This document shows, piece by piece, positions 37,036-44,112 of a DNA stretch of 64,000 bases (its first letter is position 1; each line of letters opens with the position of its first letter). Made by a program: the position numbers and the translations under genes. This DNA is from Roseibium denhamense (GTDB lineage: Bacteria > Pseudomonadota > Alphaproteobacteria > Rhizobiales > Stappiaceae). The notes below the pieces were generated by a model, which had not been told where the DNA came from, did not search any database, and saw nothing but the letters and a program-made list of their open reading frames with translations. The DNA is taken from contig NZ_SMLZ01000105.1 in NCBI RefSeq assembly GCF_009711415.1, positions 60,779-124,778 of the forward strand, read 5' to 3'.

Positions 37036-37859
37036 GTGGCAGATGATTTTTCGCTTCGTTGCTGGGGAGTGCGCGGGTCTACACCGACACGGGTTCAAGC
37101 ACGCTCCGTTATGGCGGCGAAACGGCTTGTTTTGAATTGCGTGCCGGCAACGCCCTGGTGTTGATCGATTGCGGATCCGGCGCCCGGAACCTCGGGCTGG
37201 AGATTTGCAAGGGCACCCCGCAAACATTCGATCTTCTGTTTACCCATACCCATCTGGACCACATTTGCGGCCTGCCGTTCTTCAAACCTGCTTACGATCC
37301 GAATTATGCCGTCACTGCCTGGGCCGGGCATTTCCAGGACGGCACTGAGCTGATCGATATTGTCAGCCGGATCATGTCGCCGCCGATCTTCCCGGTTGCC
37401 GCCAAGACACTCAAAGCTGTCGAATTCAGGTCTTTCACGGCGGGTGAACAGATCCCGCGTGATGATGATCTTGTCATCAAGACGACACGGCTGAACCACC
37501 CGGGCGGAGCGTGCGGCTACCGCTTCGAATACAAGGGCAAGGCCATTTGCATCATTACAGATCATGAACATGGCGATCCCGAAATCGACGCGGCTTTGCC
37601 GGAATTCGTGGCGAATGCCGATGTCATGATCTACGACGCCATGTTCACCGATGATGAGTATGAAATCTACAAGGGCTGGGGGCATTCCACCTGGAAAAAG
37701 GCGGTCCAGCTTGCAAAGATCGCAAATGTAAAGACGCCCGTGTTGTTCCACCATGATCCGCGCCGCACCGATGATGAACTGGACGAAATCGGGATGGCTG
37801 CCGAAAGCGCGTATCCCGGCACTCTTGTTGCAAGCGAGGGCATGCTGCTGCTTCCCTGA
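37036..37859 (+). CDS. MBL-fold metallo-hydrolase (PhnP/RNase Z-like), frameshifted near its start
   Basis: A metallo-beta-lactamase-fold hydrolase of the COG1235 type. The metal site THTHLDHICGLPFF is intact, with later ligands in LNHPGGACGY, ITDHEHGD and VLFHHDP. The expected N-terminus VADDFSLRCWGVRGSTPT starts at GTG 37036, behind GGAG, but is in another frame from the rest. The frames meet near 37090, where one missing base would restore STPT-P-GSSTLRYGGETACF. As written, only a TTG at 37059 can start the main frame. Family members act on phosphodiesters, so hydrolysis of a cyclic nucleotide is possible (inference). Confidence 0.85.
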
Positions 37860-38395
37860 GTCTCTTGGATGTCAGATGCGGCCTGCGGCAAAAAAAAATG
37901 GCCCGGAACGGGCCAAGAAAAGTGCTTTTTGAAACTGTTACACCAGGCGCGGATTGCAGGTTTTTGCGCCAGCGCCTGAACTGCCCAAAGGCTTCAAATT
38001 TCCCCTCAAGCCACCGGCGCATGTGACCGTTTGACTGTATGGCCTCCGGAAAACTGCCGCATGATCCATTTGGACTATGTCTTGATGTTTGAGGCTGGTT
38101 TTAACCGCCGTAACTGGAATGAGAACGGCCTCGTTGAGTTGTTGTTATGTCGGGCCGGGCAGGCGGCGTTACACGATACGCAAATTCCTGAAATCGGTTC
38201 TGGTCAAACCAAGCCGCTGCCGCAGCAAGACCTAACACGTCCGAAAAATCTGGCGGATCAGACTGCCCAAACGCTGTCCTGATCAAGCCGGCACAAGCGC
38301 GATGGATCGATCACAGGCTGTCACGTTTGCTTGGTAGCCCTTGCGCACTCACGATTCTTGACCAAAGTGCTTTTGGAAAAGAAACAGGGGCGGCA
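37860..38395. other. Intergenic region before the cyclase gene
   Basis: No gene is supported in these 536 bases. The short frames on either strand lack family content. It includes a GC hairpin (37899-37915) flanked on the left by nine A residues. Confidence 0.5.
37889..37915 (-). terminator. Terminator-like hairpin oriented to the minus strand
   Basis: The stem TGGCCCG/CGGGCCA has a 3-base loop. The T-run (nine T) follows the stem on the minus strand only. No minus-strand gene lies upstream of it, so it would stop antisense transcripts entering the hydrolase gene. On the plus strand it could still act as a weak 3' hairpin. Confidence 0.45.
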
Positions 38396-39751
38396 ATGGC
38401 AGGTCTGGTCGAAACTCTGAAATACATCATCCGCGGCGGGCCACCCGAAACGGGGATCCCGCAAAGGGTGCGCGCCGAGATCCGCGATCAGGAAGCCTCT
38501 TCGGAACGCCTGATTGGTTGGGTTCAGCTCGGCCTTGTTCTCTTCTTTGCAATCTTGTATGCGCTTGCCCCTCGGGCTGAAGGGTCGGCCGGGTTCAACT
38601 TTGTGCCCTTGGCTCTCGGTGCCTATTTTCTATTCACGGTCATGCGGCTGGTGTTGTCCTACCGCTTTGAGTTGCCCGAGTGGTATCTGCTGATCTCCAT
38701 CGGGGTCGACATGGCCTTGCTGGTTGGTCTGATCTTTTCGTTCCACATTCAGTACGACCAGCATCCGACCTTTTATCTCAAAGCCCCGACGCTCATGTAT
38801 GTGTTCATTTTCATCGGGCTTCGGGCCTTGCGCTTCGATCCGCGTTTCGTTCTGACAACCGGTCTTGTGGCGGTTGCCGGGTGGCTTGGCCTGGTGTTTT
38901 ACGCGGCCCTTGCGGATATGGACGGAATGCGGGTGACCCGTAATTACGTGGAATATCTCACCGGCAATGCCATTTTGATCGGCGCTGAACTCGACAAGAC
39001 CATGGTGATACTGGCGGTGACGATCTTGTTGTCCGCCGCGATTTACCGGGGGCGGGCGCTGTTGTTTGAAGCAACCCGGGATCATGCCGCAGCAGCCGAT
39101 CTGAAACGCTTCTTTGCCCCGGAAGTGGCCGCGTCCATTACCGATGCCGACACCGCTTTGGAAGCCGGGGAGGGCACGTTGCGCCATGCGGCGATCCTTT
39201 ATGCCGACATCCGCTCGTTTACATCAACCTCCAGCACACTTGCGCCTGAGGTCGTGCTAGCGGTTCTGGCCGAATATCAGAACCTTGCCGTCGACGTGAT
39301 CAATCACGAAGGCGGGCGCGTCGATAAGTTCCTGGGGGACGGGATCCTGGCGACATTCGGGGCGCTGCAGCCTTCTAAAACCTTTGCTGCGGATGCCTTG
39401 CGGGCGGCAAACCGGCTGGTTGAGGCGATTGAGGCTGAAGCGGATTTGTTCCAGGCAGCCGGCTGGCCGGGTTCCCTGAAGATTGGAACGGCAGTGGCCG
39501 CCGGACCGGTCACTGCCGGGGTAATCGGCGCAAAAAACCGGCTAGAGTTCACCGTGATCGGCGATGCGGTCAATCGTGCAGCGAAATTGGAAGATGCCAA
39601 CAAGATCCATGGAAGCACAGTGCTGACAGATCAGGTCAGCCTCACCTTGGCCAGAGAACAGGGCTTCGATTTGCCGCCCTTGGAAACACTTCCTGCCTCA
39701 CCTGTGATGGGGGTGCGGGACCCGGTTGATCTGGTGGTGCTTGCACGCTGA
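38396..39751 (+). CDS. Membrane class III adenylate/guanylate cyclase
   Basis: A 451-residue cyclase starting at the ATG at 38396, after AGGGGCGGCA; the longer frame from 38327 has no signal and is disfavoured. Residues about 35-235 carry six hydrophobic segments. The catalytic domain (about 265-440) has both metal Asp residues, in AAILYADIRSFTSTSS and GRVDKFLGDGILATFGA, and the catalytic FTVIGDAVNRAAKLE. It should make cAMP or cGMP at the inner membrane. It is the nearest cyclase to the CNB protein (1.4 kb upstream), although 536 bp separate it from the hydrolase. Confidence 0.92.
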   Translation: MAGLVETLKYIIRGGPPETGIPQRVRAEIRDQEASSERLIGWVQLGLVLFFAILYALAPRAEGSAGFNFVPLALGAYFLFTVMRLVLSYRFELPEWYLLISIGVDMALLVGLIFSFHIQYDQHPTFYLKAPTLMYVFIFIGLRALRFDPRFVLTTGLVAVAGWLGLVFYAALADMDGMRVTRNYVEYLTGNAILIGAELDKTMVILAVTILLSAAIYRGRALLFEATRDHAAAADLKRFFAPEVAASITDADTALEAGEGTLRHAAILYADIRSFTSTSSTLAPEVVLAVLAEYQNLAVDVINHEGGRVDKFLGDGILATFGALQPSKTFAADALRAANRLVEAIEAEADLFQAAGWPGSLKIGTAVAAGPVTAGVIGAKNRLEFTVIGDAVNRAAKLEDANKIHGSTVLTDQVSLTLAREQGFDLPPLETLPASPVMGVRDPVDLVVLAR

Positions 39752-39903
39752 ACAGACACCCGGTGCAGAAATTGGCTTTCCGCATATCAGTTCCCGCTTG
39801 ACCGCCGGAGAAAGCTGGGTCACTTTGCGCGCAAATTGACGTTTTCGTCAAAAGGGGCGTTGTAACGTCAATATTTCAATAGGTTGTATATCGGGAGGTG
39901 TGC

Positions 39904-40671
39904 GTGAAACTGGAGTCTTCAATTTCGGCAATTGTGACCGGCGGCGCGTCCGGACTGGGTGCTGCAACAGCGCGGATGCTCGCGGGCGAGGGCGTGAAGG
40001 TAACCCTGTTCGACCGCAACCGGGACCAGGGCGAGGATATGGCGGCCAGCATCGGTGGTGTTTTCGCCGAGGTTGACGTGACCGACCAGGCGAGCGTGGA
40101 GGCCGGGTTTGAGGTTGCGCGCGCGGCCCATGGACAGGAACGCATCCTGGTCAATTGCGCCGGGATTGCACCGGTCGCCAAGACGACATCGCGCGGCGAA
40201 CCGCACCCGATGGACATGTTTGAAAAGGTGGTCGGGGTCAACCTGATCGGCTCGTTCAGGTGTCTTTCCATAGCGGCAACGGGCATGGCGGATCTGGATC
40301 CTGTCACGCCGGATGGCGGGCGCGGCTTGATCGTCTCGACCGCCTCGGTCGCAGCGTTTGACGGCCAGATCGGCCAGGTCGCCTATGCGGCCTCCAAGGC
40401 AGGTGTTGCCGGGATGACCCTGCCGGTTGCCCGGGACCTGGCAAAATCGGGCATCCGGATGATGACCATCGCGCCGGGCATTTTCGAAACGCCCATGCTT
40501 TTGGGATTGTCGCAGGAAGTTCAGGACTCGCTTGGGCAGCAGGTACCGTTCCCCTCCCGGCTCGGCAAGGCTGCCGAATACGCCCAGTTGGTGAAGGCCA
40601 TCTGCGAGAACGATATGTTGAACGGCGAGACGATCCGTCTTGATGGTGCCATTCGAATGGCGCCGCGGTAA
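39904..40671 (+). CDS. SDR-family dehydrogenase (type II 3-hydroxyacyl-CoA dehydrogenase-like)
   Basis: A 255-residue short-chain dehydrogenase. The NAD site is AIVTGGASGLGAATARML and the acidic residue after strand 2 is in VTLFDRN, which favours NAD. NCAGIAPVAK follows, then the catalytic Ser in IVSTASVAAFDGQIGQ and Tyr/Lys in VAYAASKAGVAGM. The overall pattern, including FETPMLLGLSQEVQDSLG, is that of HSD10-like 3-hydroxyacyl-CoA dehydrogenases. The start is the GTG at 39904, 5 bases after GGGAGGT, rather than 39898. Confidence 0.9.
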   Translation: MKLESSISAIVTGGASGLGAATARMLAGEGVKVTLFDRNRDQGEDMAASIGGVFAEVDVTDQASVEAGFEVARAAHGQERILVNCAGIAPVAKTTSRGEPHPMDMFEKVVGVNLIGSFRCLSIAATGMADLDPVTPDGGRGLIVSTASVAAFDGQIGQVAYAASKAGVAGMTLPVARDLAKSGIRMMTIAPGIFETPMLLGLSQEVQDSLGQQVPFPSRLGKAAEYAQLVKAICENDMLNGETIRLDGAIRMAPR

Positions 40672-40808
40672 GTCCGCACCAGCGGAAGCTGGTTGCCTTT
40701 GCGCAACTTCACTATTATCGAGTGATAGGGCACCGGCCTTGCTGGTTTCGCAAGCCCGGCACTTCTTTGGAAACCGATCCTTAGCGCAGCAGTCAGCCGG
40801 GGTATTGT

Positions 40809-41345
40809 ATGTCGACACATTCAGAAAACACAGGCGAGGGGGCGGTAACGCTTCACCCTCTTGCTAGCGAACATTTGCCGTTTTTTATACCGACAGCTGA
40901 CGGATATGATCAGATGATGATCTCCGTACTCATCGTGTTGGTCATCATTATTGTGTTGGTTGGAACGCTTTATCTTCACCTTCATTCCATTCCCGAAAAA
41001 GTGGCGCACGGAAAGGAAGGGGTCCATTTTGAGCTTGTAGCTGTCCTCGCCCTGGTCGCGTTGTTCACGCATAACAATGTTTTTTGGGTCGCCGCGCTGG
41101 TTCTTGCTTTCGTCCCGTTTCCCAACCTCGCTTCCCCTTTGACCTCGATAGCATCGTCATTGAAAACGATTGCCCTATCCAAGGTAGCATCTGTGCCGGA
41201 GCCTGCAGTAAGTTCGCCCCCTGCGCAGAGTATCGCTCCATCCGGTGGCACTGAGGCTGTTTCTCCGGACATGGCGTCAAGAGATGCAACGGATACTGAA
41301 GTTGCGATTGAGCCGGTCGTTTCCCCTGAAGACAAAAGGAGCTGA
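40809..41345 (+). CDS. DUF3302 (YibI-like) inner-membrane protein
   Basis: A 178-residue protein with two or three membrane segments (about 36-60 and 72-103) and a Ser/Pro/Ala-rich soluble tail. The stretch LHSIPEKVAHGKEGVHFELV followed by VALFTHNNVFWVAALVLAF lines up with the DUF3302 pattern of E. coli YibI/YiaW, small partners of HlyD-type proteins. The tail of about 70 residues is longer than in the E. coli proteins. The HlyD gene begins 2 bp after its stop, as expected for such pairs. Confidence 0.78.
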   Translation: MSTHSENTGEGAVTLHPLASEHLPFFIPTADGYDQMMISVLIVLVIIIVLVGTLYLHLHSIPEKVAHGKEGVHFELVAVLALVALFTHNNVFWVAALVLAFVPFPNLASPLTSIASSLKTIALSKVASVPEPAVSSPPAQSIAPSGGTEAVSPDMASRDATDTEVAIEPVVSPEDKRS

Positions 41346-41347
41346 CG

Positions 41348-42589
41348 ATGGAGCTACTTCTGTGTTCAATGGTCACCTTGCTGCCTGATTACCTGTTTCG
41401 CCGCTACGTTCAGGGAAAACGGTTTGGGTATGAAATTACAATATACTCTGTCTGGTTTGAGCTGCGATATGGTATTGTCACATGTGCTTTGCTAACGATC
41501 TCTTTGATCACACTCATTTTCTACTATCACCCGTCGACGAACCACGCGACGCTGATTTTTAGAACAATACCGATCCTTCCCGAAACACGAGGCCGTGTCG
41601 TTGAGATCTATGTAGACAATACGCTCAATACGCAGGTTAAAGCCGGCGACAAAATCCTCCGCATGGATTCCAGCCAAGACGAACTGGCAGCAAATTCGGA
41701 TCGTCAACAAATCAACGAGATTGAGGCGGAGATCCGGTTGGCGGAAGGTGAGTTGCAGGTCGCCGAAGGACAGGTCAGTCAGGCCGAAGCGAGCCTGAAA
41801 CAAGCGCAGGACGAGCTGGACACTAAGCAAGAGCTCTATGACAGAAATCCTGATGTTGTGCCGCTTCGCGAATTGGAAAAGCTTCGCACTTCCGTTCAAA
41901 ATCGGGAAGGGGCTCTGGAAGCAGCCATCGCCCAAAAGGAACTGATCGAGACCAAGATCAATACAGCCCTTCCGGCTCGCAAACAGACCGCGGAAGCGCG
42001 GCTTCAGGAAACGTTGAACCGGATCGAGAAAATGACGATCTATGCCGGTGTGGATGGAGCTGTGGAACAGTTTTCCATACGGGCGGGTGATGTTCTTAAC
42101 CCGGCAATGCGGCCCGGCGGTGTCCTGATCCCGTCAGACGCCGGACATGACCGAATGATCGCCGGCTTCAATCAGATCGAGGCACAGGTCATCAAGAAGG
42201 GCATGATCGGTGAGGTCACATGTGCGGCGTTACCGTTTACAATCATCCCGGTCGTTGTCTCGGAAGTGCAGGATTATCTTGCTTCTGGCCAGTTTTCCGC
42301 AAGTGGGGCCCTGGTGGACGTTTCTGCCAATGCGACGCCTGGCACAATAACGACGTCGCTGGAACCGCTCTATGCGGGCGGTTTTGACAAGCTTGTGCCG
42401 GGAAGCCGTTGTGTTGCCAATCTCTACACCAGCAACCATGACCGGCTTACCAGCGGTGAGCCGATGGGAACTGGCGAGTTCGTCTTCCTTCATGTGGTTG
42501 ATACGGTCGGACTGGTGCATGCAATTCTGCTGCGGTCTCAGGCTTTGCAATTGCCGATCAGAACGCTTGTGTTGTCAGGTGGCCACTAG
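41348..42589 (+). CDS. HlyD-family membrane fusion protein (YibH/EmrA-like)
   Basis: A 413-residue periplasmic adaptor. A membrane anchor at about residues 40-62 is followed by a lipoyl/barrel half (GRVVEIYVDNTLNTQVKAGD), a long coiled coil at about 118-225 and the return half (IYAGVDGAVEQFSIRAGDVL). It belongs with the DUF3302 protein directly upstream (AGGAG 6 bases before the ATG). No MFS, RND or ABC pump is encoded beside it; its exported substrate is unknown. A terminator follows at 42618. Confidence 0.88.
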   Translation: MELLLCSMVTLLPDYLFRRYVQGKRFGYEITIYSVWFELRYGIVTCALLTISLITLIFYYHPSTNHATLIFRTIPILPETRGRVVEIYVDNTLNTQVKAGDKILRMDSSQDELAANSDRQQINEIEAEIRLAEGELQVAEGQVSQAEASLKQAQDELDTKQELYDRNPDVVPLRELEKLRTSVQNREGALEAAIAQKELIETKINTALPARKQTAEARLQETLNRIEKMTIYAGVDGAVEQFSIRAGDVLNPAMRPGGVLIPSDAGHDRMIAGFNQIEAQVIKKGMIGEVTCAALPFTIIPVVVSEVQDYLASGQFSASGALVDVSANATPGTITTSLEPLYAGGFDKLVPGSRCVANLYTSNHDRLTSGEPMGTGEFVFLHVVDTVGLVHAILLRSQALQLPIRTLVLSGGH

Positions 42590-42617
42590 AGACGGCGATA
42601 AAGTATATTTACGACTG

Positions 42618-42650
42618 AACGGGCTCCCTTTGTGGAGCCCGTTTCATTTT
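42618..42650 (+). terminator. Rho-independent terminator after the HlyD gene
   Basis: A perfect 10-bp stem AACGGGCTCC/GGAGCCCGTT with a 6-base loop, followed by TCATTTT. It may also serve the convergent minus-strand genes. Confidence 0.85.
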
Positions 42651-42662
42651 AGGGGCGCGCTC

Positions 42663-42908
42663 TCAGGCCTTCAGGAACCAAAACATACTCTGGTAGCTTT
42701 GCCGGACCTTTATGAAGAGAGCTTGTAGCTGTTTTTGAGGCGCTGATTTCCCGATCCGCAGCTGTTCCGATCCGAACTCCCGATTTAATGTGCCGCTTTC
42801 ATTGAGGAAACCATCAGCGCGCAGGGCTGAAACGGCTTGTGGCGGAAGGTTCGGGCGGGGCCGTAATCTGTTCGCCGCCAAAAACTCATGCAGGGTCTCA
42901 TGCGGCAT
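42663..42908 (-). CDS. Small hypothetical protein downstream of the VOC gene
   Basis: An 81-residue protein starting MPHETLHEFLAANRLRPRPN. Its ATG at 42908 lies inside the end of the VOC gene (overlap 11 bp), suggesting translational coupling. It contains LPPQAVSALRADGFLNESGT and a basic, Gln-rich C-terminus. I do not recognise a family. If the VOC gene is SoxR-controlled, so is this gene. Confidence 0.55.
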   Translation of the reverse strand: MPHETLHEFLAANRLRPRPNLPPQAVSALRADGFLNESGTLNREFGSEQLRIGKSAPQKQLQALFIKVRQSYQSMFWFLKA

Positions 42909-43287
42909 AGCTGACCACCTCAAACTCGATCCCGTCATCGTCGTGAAAGTAGAACCTGCGGCCCGGCTCATAATCGGCGTGGTTCTTTGTCTGGTAGCCA
43001 CCAGACGTGATCCGTGCCTCTGTGGCATCTAGGTCATCCACAACCACGGCAATGTGATTCAGGCCGCCCCGGACACCATAGCTTTCGGCCTCCATGGCGG
43101 CCGTTTCTTTCGGCGGGTTATAGGCGGCGATGTAACTGGTCTCGTTCCCTATGTGGTAAGTCGTGCCACCGCCCAGGCTGTCGCCCTTCCAGCGGATCTC
43201 CCAGCCGAACCAGTCTTTGAGCCGTTTGGCGGTCGCCTCCGGATCGCTGACGGTGACGTTCACATGTTCCAGAAATGCAGTGCTCAT
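42898..43287 (-). CDS. VOC-family (glyoxalase/dioxygenase-fold) protein
   Basis: A 129-residue VOC protein with start MSTAFLEHVNVTVSDPEATA at 43287, preceded by AAAGGA. It has the paired beta-alpha-beta-beta-beta modules. Possible metal ligands are His8, the His of GLNHIAVVVDDL and the Glu of GIEFEVVSYA. The module is typical of glyoxalase-I-like and antibiotic-resistance proteins. It is divergent from soxR, with a SoxR box in its promoter, so it probably responds to redox-cycling compounds. Its substrate is unknown. Confidence 0.88.
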   Translation of the reverse strand: MSTAFLEHVNVTVSDPEATAKRLKDWFGWEIRWKGDSLGGGTTYHIGNETSYIAAYNPPKETAAMEAESYGVRGGLNHIAVVVDDLDATEARITSGGYQTKNHADYEPGRRFYFHDDDGIEFEVVSYAA

Positions 43288-43325
43288 TTGGTGTCCTTTC
43301 AAAGTTTGACTTTGCCTGGACACTG

Positions 43326-43356
43326 GAGATAATTCCTCAAGTAAAGTTGAGGTCAA
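43326..43356 (-). promoter_or_regulatory. SoxR box within a promoter for the VOC gene
   Basis: On the minus strand this reads TTGACC (-35, 43351-43356), a 19-bp spacer, then TATCTC (-10, 43326-43331). The operator CCTCAACTTTACTTGAGG (43335-43352) is a near-perfect palindrome that closely matches the E. coli soxS site. The over-long 19-bp spacer is the hallmark of promoters activated by MerR-family regulators such as SoxR. soxR starts 31 bp to the right. Confidence 0.9.
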
Positions 43357-43386
43357 TAGGAAAAAACATCATTTTTGGAGTAAGTT

Positions 43387-43845
43387 GTGAAATCGTCATC
43401 TGTACTGTCAATCGGTGAGTTGTCTGACCGGACCGGCTTGTCGGTGTCGGCCATCCGGTTTTACGAGGAAAAAGGCCTTGTTCATCCGATCCGCAACGCT
43501 GGCGGCCAAAGGAGGTTTTTGCGGTCCGATATCCGCCGCCTGTCCTTTGTTCTTGTCGCTCAGGAGTTCGGGTTTTCGATCTCTGAAATCGCCGATCAAC
43601 TGAAACAGCTGCCCGAGGGGCGTGCGCCCACCAAGGCCGACTGGACCCGTATCAGCCGCGAGTTCAGGGCGCATCTTGATGCCCGGATCGAAAAGATGAT
43701 CCGGCTTCGCGACAAACTTGATGGCTGTATTGGATGCGGTTGCCTGTCGATGAAGTCTTGCGCGCTTTACAATGCCGGTGACGCCGCTGCCAGGCACGGG
43801 CGCGGGCCCCGGTATTTGATGGGAGACACGTCTGACGCGGTGTAA
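43387..43845 (+). CDS. soxR: Redox-sensing MerR-family regulator SoxR
   Basis: A 152-residue SoxR. The N-terminal winged helix LSIGELSDRTGLSVSAIRFY binds DNA, and a dimerisation helix follows. The [2Fe-2S] ligands are Cys114, Cys117, Cys119 and Cys125 in CIGCGCLSMKSC, the same spacing as E. coli SoxR. Oxidation of the cluster activates transcription by untwisting the 19-bp promoter spacer. The GTG start at 43387 lies just right of the SoxR box. Its likely target here is the divergent VOC gene instead of soxS, which is usual outside enteric bacteria. Confidence 0.95.
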   Translation: MKSSSVLSIGELSDRTGLSVSAIRFYEEKGLVHPIRNAGGQRRFLRSDIRRLSFVLVAQEFGFSISEIADQLKQLPEGRAPTKADWTRISREFRAHLDARIEKMIRLRDKLDGCIGCGCLSMKSCALYNAGDAAARHGRGPRYLMGDTSDAV

Positions 43846-44023
43846 ACAAAGCGGCCCGATATTTTCTGCAAGAACCAAGTGTCATCCGCCTGTGATGTTG
43901 TCAGAGGAGGGCGGTGAAAAATTTTGTATATTGCTGATTTTACTTGTGTATTTCCGTAGACCACATCCGCCTCCTAAAAGGTGAAATTGTTCGGGATTGC
44001 GCAGTTAAATATTCGTAATACGT

Positions 44024-44052
44024 GTGTCATAGCCGCGTCATGCAACTGTCAC
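44024..44052 (+). promoter_or_regulatory. Pho box (PhoB operator), three repeats
   Basis: Three direct repeats, GTGTCAT (44024-44030), GCGTCAT (44035-44041) and CTGTCAC (44046-44052), are spaced exactly 11 bp apart. This is the arrangement of PhoB-binding Pho boxes. The box ends 60 bp before the phoX start codon. Confidence 0.88.
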
Positions 44053-44112
44053 TAAGGGTGGGTAACGCAGATTGGCGTAATTTCACGTAGCCATCCGTTT
44101 GGGAGAGCGAAC

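Noticed and set aside
38031..38282. A plus-strand 83-residue frame between the hydrolase and the cyclase
   Set aside because: No ribosome site or recognisable content; overlapped by equally open frames on the other strand.
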